DNA of 59,558 bases from Niastella sp. (GCA_017744515.1 JAGIBF010000053.1:1-59558); one strand, 5' to 3'; positions 34,885 through 43,977 are shown, numbered from the stretch's first letter. Notes: generated by a model not told the origin, from the letters alone. Translations and numbers: made by a program.

Positions 34885-34899
34885 CTTTTATCTTTTTAG

Positions 34900-35277
34900 T
34901 TATTGCTTTACGAGTTGATATTTCTTCCAAAGCAAATAAGGCAGGAACATGATGAGCAACATAATGAGTGGAAAGATAGTCTCCCCTATGCTATCTCCTG
35001 AAAAAGCTCTTGAAGCAAAAGCTCCCAGGAAATTAAAGGCAAAACCGGCATAAGCCCATTCTTTGATAGCCAGGAATTTTGTTTGAATAATAGCGATCAC
35101 CCCCATGAGCTTTGCCACACCAAAAATGATCAATACATACATAGGATACCCGAGATGCCGCATCACTTCCTGTCCGGCTTCCTGCTGGGTAACGCCGCCG
35201 ATGCCATCTAAAAACATAGCCAGGGAAAATATAATAGTCAGGGTCCAGTAAAGGACTTTGGTCGTTGTAGGCTTCAT
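34900..35277 (-). CDS. DoxX-like membrane protein
   Basis: A 125-residue four-TM protein of the DoxX/DoxD-like family (helices at about 8-25, 46-66, 72-92, 98-117). VLIIFGVAKLMGVIAII is the typical conserved second-helix segment. Members are linked to oxidative stress or thiosulphate:quinone systems in some bacteria, but small Bacteroidota versions are uncharacterised. It starts 1 nt after the VOC gene stop, so coupled translation is likely. Confidence 0.88.
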   Translation of the reverse strand: MKPTTTKVLYWTLTIIFSLAMFLDGIGGVTQQEAGQEVMRHLGYPMYVLIIFGVAKLMGVIAIIQTKFLAIKEWAYAGFAFNFLGAFASRAFSGDSIGETIFPLIMLLIMFLPYLLWKKYQLVKQ

Positions 35278-35278
35278 T

Positions 35279-35707
35279 TTATGATTGATTTTGGTTATAG
35301 CTGATCATCCATTGAATATGATATTTATCGGTACACATACCGAAATAGGCGCCCCAGAAAGTTTTATTGAGGGGCATATGTATTTTTCCACCGGCAGCCA
35401 ATGCATTGAAAAACTTTTCAGCTTCCGATTCACTTTTAGTGTGGAGACAAAGGTGAACATTATTACCCGGCACCAGTTTTTGCTCCATGGATTCAAGGAT
35501 ATCAGTAGCCATTATAACACCTCCGTTGGGAAGAGTCAATGATATATGCATAAGCTTCTGCTGATCTTCCGGCGACATTTTTTCTCCGCCCGGCACGTCT
35601 TTAAACCGTCCTACGATGGTGAATTCACCTCCTAACACGGACTTATAGAAATTCATGGCCTCTTCAGTATTCCCCATAAAATGCAGATAGGGCGTAATTG
35701 TTAACAT
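35279..35707 (-). CDS. VOC-family (PhnB-like) protein
   Basis: A 142-residue vicinal-oxygen-chelate fold protein of the PhnB/glyoxalase-related group (ITPYLHFMGNTEEAMNFYKSVLGGEF at the start, then FWGAYFGMCTDKYHIQWM near the end). Metal ligands of true glyoxalases are only partly present, so activity is unknown. It is first in the operon with DoxX and SRPBCC and is divergent from a GlxA-type regulator that may control it. Confidence 0.9.
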   Translation of the reverse strand: MLTITPYLHFMGNTEEAMNFYKSVLGGEFTIVGRFKDVPGGEKMSPEDQQKLMHISLTLPNGGVIMATDILESMEQKLVPGNNVHLCLHTKSESEAEKFFNALAAGGKIHMPLNKTFWGAYFGMCTDKYHIQWMISYNQNQS

Positions 35708-35736
35708 GATTATACTTGTTTTTGATGGTTATCGCA

Positions 35737-35744
35737 CAAAGCTA
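35737..35744 (-). promoter_or_regulatory. -7 promoter element for the VOC-DoxX-SRPBCC operon
   Basis: TAGCTTTG on the reverse strand matches TAnnTTTG, 29 nt before the VOC ATG. Confidence 0.5.
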
Positions 35745-35816
35745 ATGCGCTCCTTCCTTTCCTATACCGTGTAAATGCGACATTCTTAGGTGGGTGTTTG
35801 CGACAGGCTTTTCAGC

Positions 35817-35824
35817 TACTTTTG
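35817..35824 (+). promoter_or_regulatory. -7 promoter element for the GlxA-type regulator
   Basis: TACTTTTG ends only 4 nt before the ATG at 35829, predicting an mRNA with almost no leader. Confidence 0.5.
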
Positions 35825-35828
35825 TTGC

Positions 35829-36806
35829 ATGGTGCATATTTCCATCCTTGCGCTCAAAAATGCAGTGCTGGCCTCTGTTGCCGATAGCCGCTATTTATTT
35901 ACCATGGTAAATGAATTCCTGCAACAGGCCGGTAAGCCCCCCTTGTTTAAGGTACAATTGGCTGGTCTTACAGAAGAAGTAAAGCTAAACAACGGCATGT
36001 TTTCATTACACCCGGAAATTTTATTGAAGGACATAGACCGCACAGACCTGATTATTATCCCCGCCATGACAGGCGATATGGTAAGTTCCACGTATAAAAA
36101 TATTGATTATGCACCATGGATTGCACAGCAATACAAGAACGGAGCAGAGGTGGCCAGCCTTTGTGTAGGCGCCTTTTTAATGGCCTTTTCAGGCATATTA
36201 AAAGATAAGCAGTGCACCACGCATTGGTTATATGCCAATGAATTCAGGCATTTTTATCCATCAGCCATCCTGGTAGAAGAAAAAGTGATGACCGCTCAGC
36301 AAGGTGTATACTCCAGCGGAGGCAACAATGCTTACTGGAACCTGTTGCTGTACCTGGTGGAGAAATATACAAACCGCCAGATCGCTATACATACTGCCAA
36401 GTATTTTGTGATCGATCTCGACAGGCACCAACAAACACCCTTTGTAATATTCAGTGGTTTAAAAGATCATGAAGACGAAGTGATCAAAGAAGCACAGGAG
36501 TTTATAGAAGCCCATTACGAAGACAAATTAACAGTAGATCAATTAGCTGAACAATTTAACATTACCCGCCGCACTTTCGAAAGACGGTTTAAGAAAGCCA
36601 CCTACCTCACCGTAGCAGAATATATACAACGCGTAAAGATCGAAGCAGCAAAGAAACAACTCGAAGCCGGCCGGCGATCAATTACAGAAGTAATGGTAGC
36701 CGTGGGCTATTCAGATACCCAAACCTTCCGCGATGTATTTAAAAAGATCACCGGCATGACGCCCGTCGATTACAGGGATAAATACAATTCAGGCGTTAGC
36801 ATGTAG
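35829..36806 (+). CDS. GlxA-family transcriptional regulator (DJ-1/PfpI-like plus AraC HTH)
   Basis: A 325-residue regulator. The N-terminal DJ-1/PfpI-like domain (about 1-190) has the nucleophile-elbow-like ASLCVGAFLMA with a cysteine, and a VYSSGGNNAYW segment. The C-terminal AraC domain (about 225-322) has DQLAEQFNITRRTFERRFKK and the second HTH ending VAVGYSDTQTFRDVFKKITG. The N-terminus MVHISILALKNAVLASVADSRY matches the family start, so I chose the ATG at 35829 even though the promoter element is very close. It is divergent from the VOC-DoxX-SRPBCC operon, the likely target. Confidence 0.92.
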   Translation: MVHISILALKNAVLASVADSRYLFTMVNEFLQQAGKPPLFKVQLAGLTEEVKLNNGMFSLHPEILLKDIDRTDLIIIPAMTGDMVSSTYKNIDYAPWIAQQYKNGAEVASLCVGAFLMAFSGILKDKQCTTHWLYANEFRHFYPSAILVEEKVMTAQQGVYSSGGNNAYWNLLLYLVEKYTNRQIAIHTAKYFVIDLDRHQQTPFVIFSGLKDHEDEVIKEAQEFIEAHYEDKLTVDQLAEQFNITRRTFERRFKKATYLTVAEYIQRVKIEAAKKQLEAGRRSITEVMVAVGYSDTQTFRDVFKKITGMTPVDYRDKYNSGVSM

Positions 36807-36809
36807 CTA

Positions 36810-37745
36810 TTAAGGCAATTGGTATTTCTTAAAGAATTCCCACAACAGATCATTGGCATTGATGGCCTGAGAAGGTGTATCACCATTGGCACTTCCCGGT
36901 AAACCACCGGGCCAGGCATGGCCTCCATCCTTGGTCAGGTAATAATTAATAGCAGTATTGTTGCTGCAACCAGTCCACTGTGTAAACTTATAACTACTGT
37001 TATTGACTACCACCTGCGCAGTAGTGGCGCAGGCATTTTTCGACGACCATACATTGAACACAGAATCCAGCGGCGGCGCATAAATACCGGAGATGCCATT
37101 ACCGGTTCCACCAGTATAAGGAATATGCTCATCCAACACAGAGTGCATGTGCAGAATAGGAACAGCACGACTGGGATTACAAGGCTGCGTAACCACCATC
37201 GTACAACCATTGGGCGCGATAGCCGCGATCTTGTTGGACAACTCACAGGCCAGCCTGTAACTCAGCATGCCACCATTGGAATGTCCCGTGGCATATACCT
37301 TTTTAGGATTGATCTTATAAGTCGCCACCAATTTGTCGATAAGCTGACTGATGAATTTCACATCATTGATATTATTCTCAACAGCAAAAGCACAACAGGT
37401 ACCGGCATTCCAGGTACGGATGCCCAGCCCGGTGCTTTTTACACCATCAGGGTAAACAACAATAAAGCCGGATGCATTGGCCTTTTGCGTCAGCAGAGAG
37501 GTTGCCTCGAACTGCGCTCCGGAACCACCACCACCATGCATGGCTATGATAAGCGAGTAATCCTTATTATCGTAATAAGCTGGCGGCAGATTGACCAGGT
37601 ACGTCCTTTCCCTTCCGTCAACAGTCAGAGCACCCTCGATCCTATACACTTTAGGCGTATCGGGGTCATCATTCTTTTTACCACAGCATACCAATACAAT
37701 CAGCAGACCGGCGATCAGGAAAGAAGCAGTAACGAATTTCTTCAT
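36810..37745 (-). CDS. secreted CE1/PHB-depolymerase-like esterase
   Basis: A 311-residue alpha/beta hydrolase with an N-terminal signal ending in Cys-Cys (LIVLVCCGKK), probably a lipoprotein. The core is the Esterase_phd/LpqC type: IIAMHGGGG (oxyanion hole region), VVYPDG, nucleophile Ser156 in ATGHSNGGM, an acid in SVLDEHIPY, and His in DGGHAWPG. Relatives hydrolyse poly(3-hydroxyalkanoate), feruloyl or acetyl-xylan esters; substrate cannot be fixed here. It is convergent with the GlxA-type gene (3 nt between stops). Confidence 0.9.
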   Translation of the reverse strand: MKKFVTASFLIAGLLIVLVCCGKKNDDPDTPKVYRIEGALTVDGRERTYLVNLPPAYYDNKDYSLIIAMHGGGGSGAQFEATSLLTQKANASGFIVVYPDGVKSTGLGIRTWNAGTCCAFAVENNINDVKFISQLIDKLVATYKINPKKVYATGHSNGGMLSYRLACELSNKIAAIAPNGCTMVVTQPCNPSRAVPILHMHSVLDEHIPYTGGTGNGISGIYAPPLDSVFNVWSSKNACATTAQVVVNNSSYKFTQWTGCSNNTAINYYLTKDGGHAWPGGLPGSANGDTPSQAINANDLLWEFFKKYQLP

Positions 37746-37955
37746 AGATAGTCGATTAATGCCCTGCGTTTTACACGGGAGAGCGGAAACTAAAAAACGT
37801 AAAACAGATAGCTATATTATCTTGATGAGACCCGATAAAGACGAAAAGGTTTAACATCTCCTTTATTTACCGGCAGAAATCTCACCATTATACTACTAAT
37901 TAATTTAGCATTTCGTACTTTTAGGGTCGGGTTTCATCATCAAAAAAGTTATTGT

Positions 37956-38198
37956 ATGGATACTACAACGGTTACTTTTGAGATTATCTTCAACGACACG
38001 ACTGTGCCGGTTCGGGAGCTGAACATTTCAGGCAGGCCCATGTTCATGATCCCCGTTCAGGATGGCAAGCCCCTGGTGATCACTACAGCAACCGATGCAG
38101 AAGGTAAAGCTTTCTGGACATCCATTCCCGAAGGCAGACAGGCGCTGGCTCAATCAATTGGAGAACTGATAGAAGCCCATTTCAAAAAAACGAATTAA
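37956..38198 (+). CDS. small protein of unknown function coupled to SRAP
   Basis: An 80-residue protein without signal or membrane segment. It reads as beta strands (VTFEIIFNDTTVPVRELNI, RPMFMIPV, PLVITTATD) followed by a C-terminal helix (RQALAQSIGELIEAHF). I do not recognise the family. The stop is one base before the ATG of the SRAP gene, so translation is almost certainly coupled and the protein may act with it. A near-consensus -7 element TACTTTTA (37916-37923) lies 32 nt before the ATG. Confidence 0.8.
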   Translation: MDTTTVTFEIIFNDTTVPVRELNISGRPMFMIPVQDGKPLVITTATDAEGKAFWTSIPEGRQALAQSIGELIEAHFKKTN

Positions 38199-38199
38199 T

Positions 38200-39009
38200 A
38201 TGTGTTATTACAATGGAGTACGCGTTACACGTATAGAATACCTCCGCCTCAAGAAGCTTGAAAAACTAATCGCCAATTACGATTTCCTCAGCAATCCCCT
38301 GCATGTAGGGTTCGACTATTCCAGCCATCCGGTATTGAAGAAACAGGAAGGCAAGGATGACTTCGACCTGGTGCAAATGGAATGGGGCTTCATTCCCTCC
38401 TACCAGAAAACCCGTGAATCCGTAGGCAAAATGCGGTTTGGCTATAAAGATGAGAGCGGACAGTTCCACCCTCCTATTACTACGCTGAACGCCATTTCAG
38501 AAGAATTGCTGTTTCCCCGGAAGATCTACCGGCAGGCAGCCCTCACCCGCCGCTGCCTGGTATTGTCTACCGGCTTTTACGAATGGCGGCACCTGTTCCC
38601 GGTGAGCAAGAAAACAGGTAAGCCGGTAAAGACTGCAGTCAAATATCCCTACCATATTACCGTCAAGGACAAGCCCTACTTCTTCATGGCGGGCGTGTGG
38701 CAACCCTGGACTGATCAAAGCACGGGAGAATATGTGGAGAGCTTTGCCATCATTACCACAGCAGCCAATGCATTGATGGAACAGGTGCACAACAGCAAGA
38801 AACGCATGCCTACGATCTTAACAGAAGAACTGGCCTGGGAATGGCTGCTCGGCAACCTTACCGAAGAACGCATCACCGAGATAGCCCGTTTCCAATACCC
38901 GGCTGCAGAAATGGAAGCTTACAGTATTGCCAAAGATTTTCGCGAAGCATTGGAACCCGCTGCGCCATTTACTTATGAAGATTTACCAGCATTGTCGATG
39001 GCAGTTTAA
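38200..39009 (+). CDS. SRAP-domain protein (YedK/HMCES-like abasic-site sensor)
   Basis: A 269-residue SOS-response-associated protein. Cys2 follows the initiator Met (MCYYNGVRV), as required for the thiazolidine cross-link to abasic sites after Met removal. The other active-site residues fit the YedK pattern: Asn97 in ITTLNAISEE, Glu128 in STGFYEWRH, His197 in QVHNSKKRMP. The protein covalently caps abasic sites in single-stranded DNA at stalled forks. A long N-terminal insertion lies between Cys2 and Asn97. It faces the error-prone polymerase operon across about 270 bp, suggesting a damage-tolerance neighbourhood. Confidence 0.94.
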   Translation: MCYYNGVRVTRIEYLRLKKLEKLIANYDFLSNPLHVGFDYSSHPVLKKQEGKDDFDLVQMEWGFIPSYQKTRESVGKMRFGYKDESGQFHPPITTLNAISEELLFPRKIYRQAALTRRCLVLSTGFYEWRHLFPVSKKTGKPVKTAVKYPYHITVKDKPYFFMAGVWQPWTDQSTGEYVESFAIITTAANALMEQVHNSKKRMPTILTEELAWEWLLGNLTEERITEIARFQYPAAEMEAYSIAKDFREALEPAAPFTYEDLPALSMAV

Positions 39010-39068
39010 GGTTTTAACATACTCCCCTCTTTTGTCGCTTCGAACGGAACACTTTACACTTTTACGCT

Positions 39069-39119
39069 GTCATTTTGAACGGAGCGATAGCGGAGTGAGA
39101 AATCCCGCAGAGCGGGACA
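39069..39119. repeat. dispersed intergenic repeat
   Basis: GTCATTTTGAACGGAGCGAT followed by AGCGGAGTGAGAAATC, a common form of Bacteroidota intergenic repeat. It ends with the palindromic 17-mer TCCCGCAGAGCGGGACA (39103-39119), which recurs inverted at 52688-52704. Confidence 0.6.
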
Positions 39120-39144
39120 AGTTCTGCATGCGATGCAAAAGCAT

Positions 39145-39170
39145 AAAAAAACCGCCCTTTTACAGGCGGT
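39145..39170 (-). terminator. intrinsic terminator for the dnaE-dinB region transcript
   Basis: On the reverse strand ACCGCC, an eight-base loop, GGCGGT and then TTTTTT. It lies 110 nt past the stop of the small gene at 39280. Confidence 0.7.
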
Positions 39171-39279
39171 ACTTGATTAGTGTATTTTAAACCTCCAATT
39201 AAAGAAATATTCTCTTTTCGGAATTGGGTTTAAAATTCAAGGAAGGCTTAATGGAACTTCTTCTTATCGGTTAATTATA

Positions 39280-39567
39280 TTATTTCTTCTTCTTTTTAGC
39301 GACTTTTACTTCAGTGGATAAAAATTGCTTCTTACTTAACGCATATATTACATCCATATCTACGCCTATTTGTTTACCAAGTGAACACATCTCTTGTAAT
39401 TCCAATTCGTCAGGACTGATTTTTAATCTTGAAAAACGTCTTGAACTCGATTTAATGTCATCTACTACCACTCGTACAGGAATGTAGTCGAATATCTGAG
39501 AGAACTCAACAATTTCACCTGTCTCGATCATCTTCTTGACGACTTTATATCTTTTATCCTTTACCAT
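39280..39567 (-). CDS. small HTH-like protein, paralogue A flanking the polymerase operon
   Basis: A 95-residue protein. I start it at the ATG at 39567 (MVKDKRYKVV) because this matches the start of its paralogue at 44444; the frame is open 23 codons further. It aligns without gaps to that paralogue over 82 residues, with about 29 identities by eye, including KDxRYK, FSQIFDxIP, a P-x-E-L and a final K-x-F. The FSQIFD-IP region followed by a helix looks like a helix-turn-helix. The C-terminus is a Lys tail (KVAKKKKK). It lies 106 nt downstream of dinB on the same strand and may be co-transcribed. No function is known to me. Confidence 0.78.
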   Translation of the reverse strand: MVKDKRYKVVKKMIETGEIVEFSQIFDYIPVRVVVDDIKSSSRRFSRLKISPDELELQEMCSLGKQIGVDMDVIYALSKKQFLSTEVKVAKKKKK

Positions 39568-39673
39568 TCTATTGAAATCAAAGTAAAACTTAAGTCTACA
39601 GATCAATAATGTCGATATGTTGAAATCGTGCATCACTTCGACACTTTTATGTAACGATCTGTTTATGTCTTAA

Positions 39674-40825
39674 TCAAAAACCACTACCCCTGACAACAAG
39701 TCGTTCACCATACTGATGTTTGATACTATCGATCGCCTGGTACAGCTGCACCATCTGTTCTGTATCTTCAAACATATTGATCTGATCATTGCCAGGCACC
39801 AGGTGAGAGAAACGTATACCCACCAACCTCACCAGCATACGACGCTCGTAGAGCTTATTGAATAATTCTTTCACTACCTTTTGCAACTTGTGGTCGGCGG
39901 CAGTAAAGGCGATTGTCTTTTGTTTTGTCACCGTATCGAAGTTGGAATAGCGCAGCTTTACCGTGACGCAGCCGGTTAACTTGTTTTCCTTCCGCAACTG
40001 AAAAGATATCTGCTCAGTCATCCGGGCCAGCTGCGTATGCAAAAAGTCAATGTCGATAGTATCCTGCTGAAAAGTAGTCTCGGTAGAAATAGACTTCTGC
40101 TCATGATACGGTACTACGGGCGACTCATCGATACCCTGCGCCTTGCGCCACAGCGACAGACCGTTTTTTCCCAACAGGTTCGAGAGCATTTCCATCGGTA
40201 TCTCACTGAGCACCTTGATGGTTTCCACGCCCATCTTCAGGAGCAGGAAAGCCGTCTCCTTACCGACACCGGGCATCTTGGCTATACTAAGCGGCGCGAG
40301 GAAACTTTTCTCCTGCCCCCAGACTACCCACATTTCAGCATTGGGTTTTCCTTCATTGGTAGCCACTTTACTGATGAGCTTATTACCGGCCAGCGCATAC
40401 GAGATGGGCAAGCCACTTTCTTTGATCACTTTCTTTTTGAGGTCGGCGGTAAACAACTGACTGCCGAAGTATTTGTCCATACCGGTAAGATCAACATAGA
40501 ATTCATCGATAGACGCCTTCTCAAACAGCGGTACGGTATCAGCCATGATATCCGTCACCAGCTGGGAATACTTACTATATAGTTCCATATCACCCTGGCG
40601 AATGATGGCTTGCGGACACAGACGCCGGGCCAATTTCATAGGCATCGCTGAATGAATGCCGAACCTGCGTGCCTCATAACTGCAGGAAGCCACCACACCC
40701 CGTTCGCTGCTGCCACCAATGATAACAGGCTTACCTTTCAGGCGATCATCCCGGAGGCATTCCACTGATACAAAAAAAGTATCGAGGTCAAAATGAGCTA
40801 TATGTCTTTGAGAACTAAGTATCAT
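39674..40825 (-). CDS. dinB: DNA polymerase IV (Y-family)
   Basis: A 383-residue Y-family translesion polymerase. Metal ligands lie in HFDLDTFFVSVE and in KASIDEFYVD. The palm also has SYEARRFGIHSAMP; the helix-hairpin-helix KMPGVGKETAFLL and the little finger domain follow. It bypasses damaged template bases without proofreading. The start is the ATG at 40825 (MILSSQRHIAHFD), 5 nt after the dnaE stop; an upstream extension of 58 codons would overlap dnaE. Coupling to a DnaE-type polymerase gene resembles mutasome operons (imuB-dnaE2), but this protein is DinB-like with intact acidic residues, so it should be an active polymerase. Confidence 0.94.
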   Translation of the reverse strand: MILSSQRHIAHFDLDTFFVSVECLRDDRLKGKPVIIGGSSERGVVASCSYEARRFGIHSAMPMKLARRLCPQAIIRQGDMELYSKYSQLVTDIMADTVPLFEKASIDEFYVDLTGMDKYFGSQLFTADLKKKVIKESGLPISYALAGNKLISKVATNEGKPNAEMWVVWGQEKSFLAPLSIAKMPGVGKETAFLLLKMGVETIKVLSEIPMEMLSNLLGKNGLSLWRKAQGIDESPVVPYHEQKSISTETTFQQDTIDIDFLHTQLARMTEQISFQLRKENKLTGCVTVKLRYSNFDTVTKQKTIAFTAADHKLQKVVKELFNKLYERRMLVRLVGIRFSHLVPGNDQINMFEDTEQMVQLYQAIDSIKHQYGERLVVRGSGF

Positions 40826-40830
40826 ATTTA

Positions 40831-43800
40831 TTATAGGTTTGCATAGGTTCGTTCCTTGTAACCGATCTTTTCCATAAAAGCAACCTCCACACTGTGGAAG
40901 CCAAAATCTTCCACCACCTTTCCGCGGATATGATAAAAACCTTTCCCTTTTAACGGGTACTGTTGAAAAGAAGACGGAAAGTGGATCGTATCTACCCAAT
41001 CCATTTGCTCGTCGAGGAAAGCACCAAACGACATGACAGAATTATTGACGGTAGACACCACTTTGTAATCAATGAAATACAGCAGCATGCTCACCTGTTT
41101 ACCCAAATGCTTTGGCAGGTCTCTCGCAGGCAGTCTCGGAAAAATTTGTTCCTGCATCAGCTCAAAAGGATTCCTGAAAGGGAAACCAATGATCTCCATC
41201 TCATCATACATATCATCTACAGGATGATCATGCAGATCAGGCAGTTTGAAAGCCACCGGCTTTTCTTTGAACAAGGTGTTTGCTACAACAGGTGTTGTTT
41301 GTCGCTTTTGCAGGAAGTTGGCTTCCCACAACAACTGCTTTTTGGTTTTACCGGTAAACCGCAGCGCGCCTACCGATATCAGGATGTTCAATTGCTCAGG
41401 ATGAATAGCCGTTCTTTCCACCAGGTCCTGCAAGTGTAGATAAGGCCCATTACGCTCCCGCTCTTTGATAATGACCTGAGCAGCAGATTTTTCAAAACCA
41501 TTGAGGTGCACCAATCCTGTGTACACATCCTTGCCATTGATGGTAGTATAGTAGTCACTGGTGTTCACACAAGGCAGGTGCGGAATACCGCCTGCCTTAC
41601 GCAGCTCGATGAAGTAAAGCTCTGTACTATAAAACCCACCAAAGTTGTTGATGACGCCCACCATAAACTCGATGGGATAGTAAGTTTTGAGGTAGAGGTC
41701 CTGGAAACTTTCCACGGCATAACTGGCAGAGTGCGCCTTGCAAAAACTATAGCCTGCAAAAGATTCCATTTGCCGCCATACCTCAGCAGTCAACTCCTGC
41801 GTGTATCCCTTTTCAGCACAGTTGCTGAAGAACTGATCTCTCAGTAATGCAAAATGATCAGCACCACGCGATTTGCCACTCATGGCCCGACGCAATGAAT
41901 CGGCCGCCGCCATATTGAGCCCGCCAAAGTAGTGACCTACTTTCATCACATCTTCCTGGAACACCATCACACCAAACGTTTCACTGAGTATTTCTTCCAT
42001 AGCAGGGTGCAGGTATTGCGTGGTGTGCGGCGCGAGATAGCGGGAAATGTATTCACGCATCATCCCACTGCTGGCCACACCGGGACGTATGATGGAACTG
42101 GCCACCACCAACACAGGATAATTATCGCACCGCAGCTTGCTGATCAGCTGGCGCATGGCAGGGCTTTCAATGTAAAAGCACCCAACCGTATTTCCGTGTT
42201 GCAATTGCGCTTTTACCTTTGGGTCTCTTTTGAATTTCTCTACCTCGTCGATAAGAATACGCACACCCTGATTTTCCTGCACCAGCCGTATAGTTTCCTT
42301 GATATGCCCCAACCCACGCTGGCTAAGCACATCCAGCTTATCCAACCCAATATCTTCAGCGATATGCATATCGATCTGCGTAGTGGCAATGCCCTTAGGC
42401 GGAAAGAAAGTGGCCGTATAAGCGTGAATAGGCTTTTCGCTGATCAGCATACCGCCTACATGCAGGCTGACATGGCTGGGAAAGTTATGTATGAATGGAC
42501 TGTAAAAGAGGATTTTCCAAATAACCTCATCAACGATGCCCCGGCTCAGCGGCGACTGTTGCAAAGCAGCCCCTTCTTCCGGCGAAAGGCGGTACTTGAG
42601 ACTCAGCCGTGCGATGATGGCCATGTAGTTGACCGGATGATTGTTGGACTGGTACCACGCAACTCCTTTGTGATAATCATCGATCGCAGCAGGTTTTGCG
42701 CATAGCTTCTTCCACGCATCAAAAGTGGCTACATTCACAAAAGGCAGCCTGGAGACACCTTCGATCTCAGAGGCGGGCAGACCGAACACTTTACCAAGCT
42801 CACGCACTACGGCACGTTGTTGAAAAGTAACATACGCGCCCATCAGCGCTACATACTTTTCACCATAGCGCTTCACAATGTAATCCATGATCTCATCACG
42901 CTCCAGCCAGGAGAAGTCAATATCAAAATCAGGTGGTGAAGTCCTTTCAGGATTGAGGAACCGCTCAAAGTAAAGATTAAGCTCCAGTGGATCTACATCT
43001 GTTATTTTGAGACAATAAGCCACCAGGCTATTGGCGCCACTGCCTCGCCCCACATGATAAAAGCCCCTGCTTTTGGCATAACGGATGATATCCCAGGTGA
43101 TGAGGAAGTAAGCGGTAAATCCAAGATCATTGATCACTTTGAGTTCCTTGTGCAGTCGCTCAGTAGCAGCGGCGTTGCGGCCATAACGCTGCTGCAATCC
43201 ATCGATGGCCAGTTTCCTCAACAGTACAGCGTCGTCCTCTTTACTAATGGTAAAGTACTGCTTGTTTTTATGCGTATGGAAGTCCAGTTCGATATTACAG
43301 GCATCGATGAGCCTGAGTGTATTGGTGATGAGATGCGGATAAGCCTGAAACGCCTGCAATAGCTGCTGCTGCGGCATGAAGTATTCATGGCTGCCACACA
43401 CAGCCTGCGCAGGCAATTTCGATTCCACTACATTGTGCTCCATGGCCCGCAGCAACCGGTGTACATAATAATGATGCGCTGTTTGAAAAGTAACAGGCTG
43501 CCGGATAATGTATTTATCCCGGCACTGCGGTGATGTATTGAAAAGCTTATTTACCTCAGTCGGTTGTATACCAATAAACTCATGCTTCAACAGCGTTTGA
43601 ACAGGCTTGGCATCCGGCGGATAAATAACAAACCCATCAGCACAGTTATCGAAGAAAGATATAGTAGCATCGGGTGTAGGAAAAGGCTTGTTGGCTTTAA
43701 GATAAGCAGATATAAATGCGTTGATCCATTCGAAGCCATTATTGTTAGCGGCTATCAATATATATAATAACGTATCTCCATTATGGATTTCCGCACCAAG

Positions 43801-43977
43801 AACCGGCTTGATGCCTGCCTTACGACAATGCTTTACAAAAGGCCACGCATCTGCCGTGTTGTTGATATTGGTAAGCGCAAGCGCGCCCACGCCCTGCTCC
43901 ACTCCTTCCTGTACCAATCCCTCGGTGCTGAAAGTGCCGTATTTAAAACTGTAGTATGTTTTACAATTGAGATACAT
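40831..43977 (-). CDS. dnaE2: DnaE-type DNA polymerase III alpha subunit, probably error-prone (DnaE2-like)
   Basis: A 1048-residue C-family polymerase. The N-terminal PHP domain (about 1-200) has lost metal ligands: it begins NCKTYYSFKYG where active PHP domains have HxH, and LTNINN replaces LTDHG, so no PHP-based proofreading is expected. The polymerase core has GRGSGANSLVAYCL, PPDFDIDFSW (catalytic Asp pair) and later FQEDVMKV. A C-terminal HhH and OB region follows (GPYLHLQDLVERT). Length and pairing with dinB fit the damage-inducible DnaE2 group rather than the replicative enzyme; this is inference. No imuA or LexA gene is visible. Confidence 0.88.
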   Translation of the reverse strand: MYLNCKTYYSFKYGTFSTEGLVQEGVEQGVGALALTNINNTADAWPFVKHCRKAGIKPVLGAEIHNGDTLLYILIAANNNGFEWINAFISAYLKANKPFPTPDATISFFDNCADGFVIYPPDAKPVQTLLKHEFIGIQPTEVNKLFNTSPQCRDKYIIRQPVTFQTAHHYYVHRLLRAMEHNVVESKLPAQAVCGSHEYFMPQQQLLQAFQAYPHLITNTLRLIDACNIELDFHTHKNKQYFTISKEDDAVLLRKLAIDGLQQRYGRNAAATERLHKELKVINDLGFTAYFLITWDIIRYAKSRGFYHVGRGSGANSLVAYCLKITDVDPLELNLYFERFLNPERTSPPDFDIDFSWLERDEIMDYIVKRYGEKYVALMGAYVTFQQRAVVRELGKVFGLPASEIEGVSRLPFVNVATFDAWKKLCAKPAAIDDYHKGVAWYQSNNHPVNYMAIIARLSLKYRLSPEEGAALQQSPLSRGIVDEVIWKILFYSPFIHNFPSHVSLHVGGMLISEKPIHAYTATFFPPKGIATTQIDMHIAEDIGLDKLDVLSQRGLGHIKETIRLVQENQGVRILIDEVEKFKRDPKVKAQLQHGNTVGCFYIESPAMRQLISKLRCDNYPVLVVASSIIRPGVASSGMMREYISRYLAPHTTQYLHPAMEEILSETFGVMVFQEDVMKVGHYFGGLNMAAADSLRRAMSGKSRGADHFALLRDQFFSNCAEKGYTQELTAEVWRQMESFAGYSFCKAHSASYAVESFQDLYLKTYYPIEFMVGVINNFGGFYSTELYFIELRKAGGIPHLPCVNTSDYYTTINGKDVYTGLVHLNGFEKSAAQVIIKERERNGPYLHLQDLVERTAIHPEQLNILISVGALRFTGKTKKQLLWEANFLQKRQTTPVVANTLFKEKPVAFKLPDLHDHPVDDMYDEMEIIGFPFRNPFELMQEQIFPRLPARDLPKHLGKQVSMLLYFIDYKVVSTVNNSVMSFGAFLDEQMDWVDTIHFPSSFQQYPLKGKGFYHIRGKVVEDFGFHSVEVAFMEKIGYKERTYANL

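Noticed and set aside
40826..40999. 58-codon N-terminal extension of DinB
   Set aside because: It overlaps the end of dnaE in another frame; the conserved DinB start HFDLDTFF follows the ATG at 40825.
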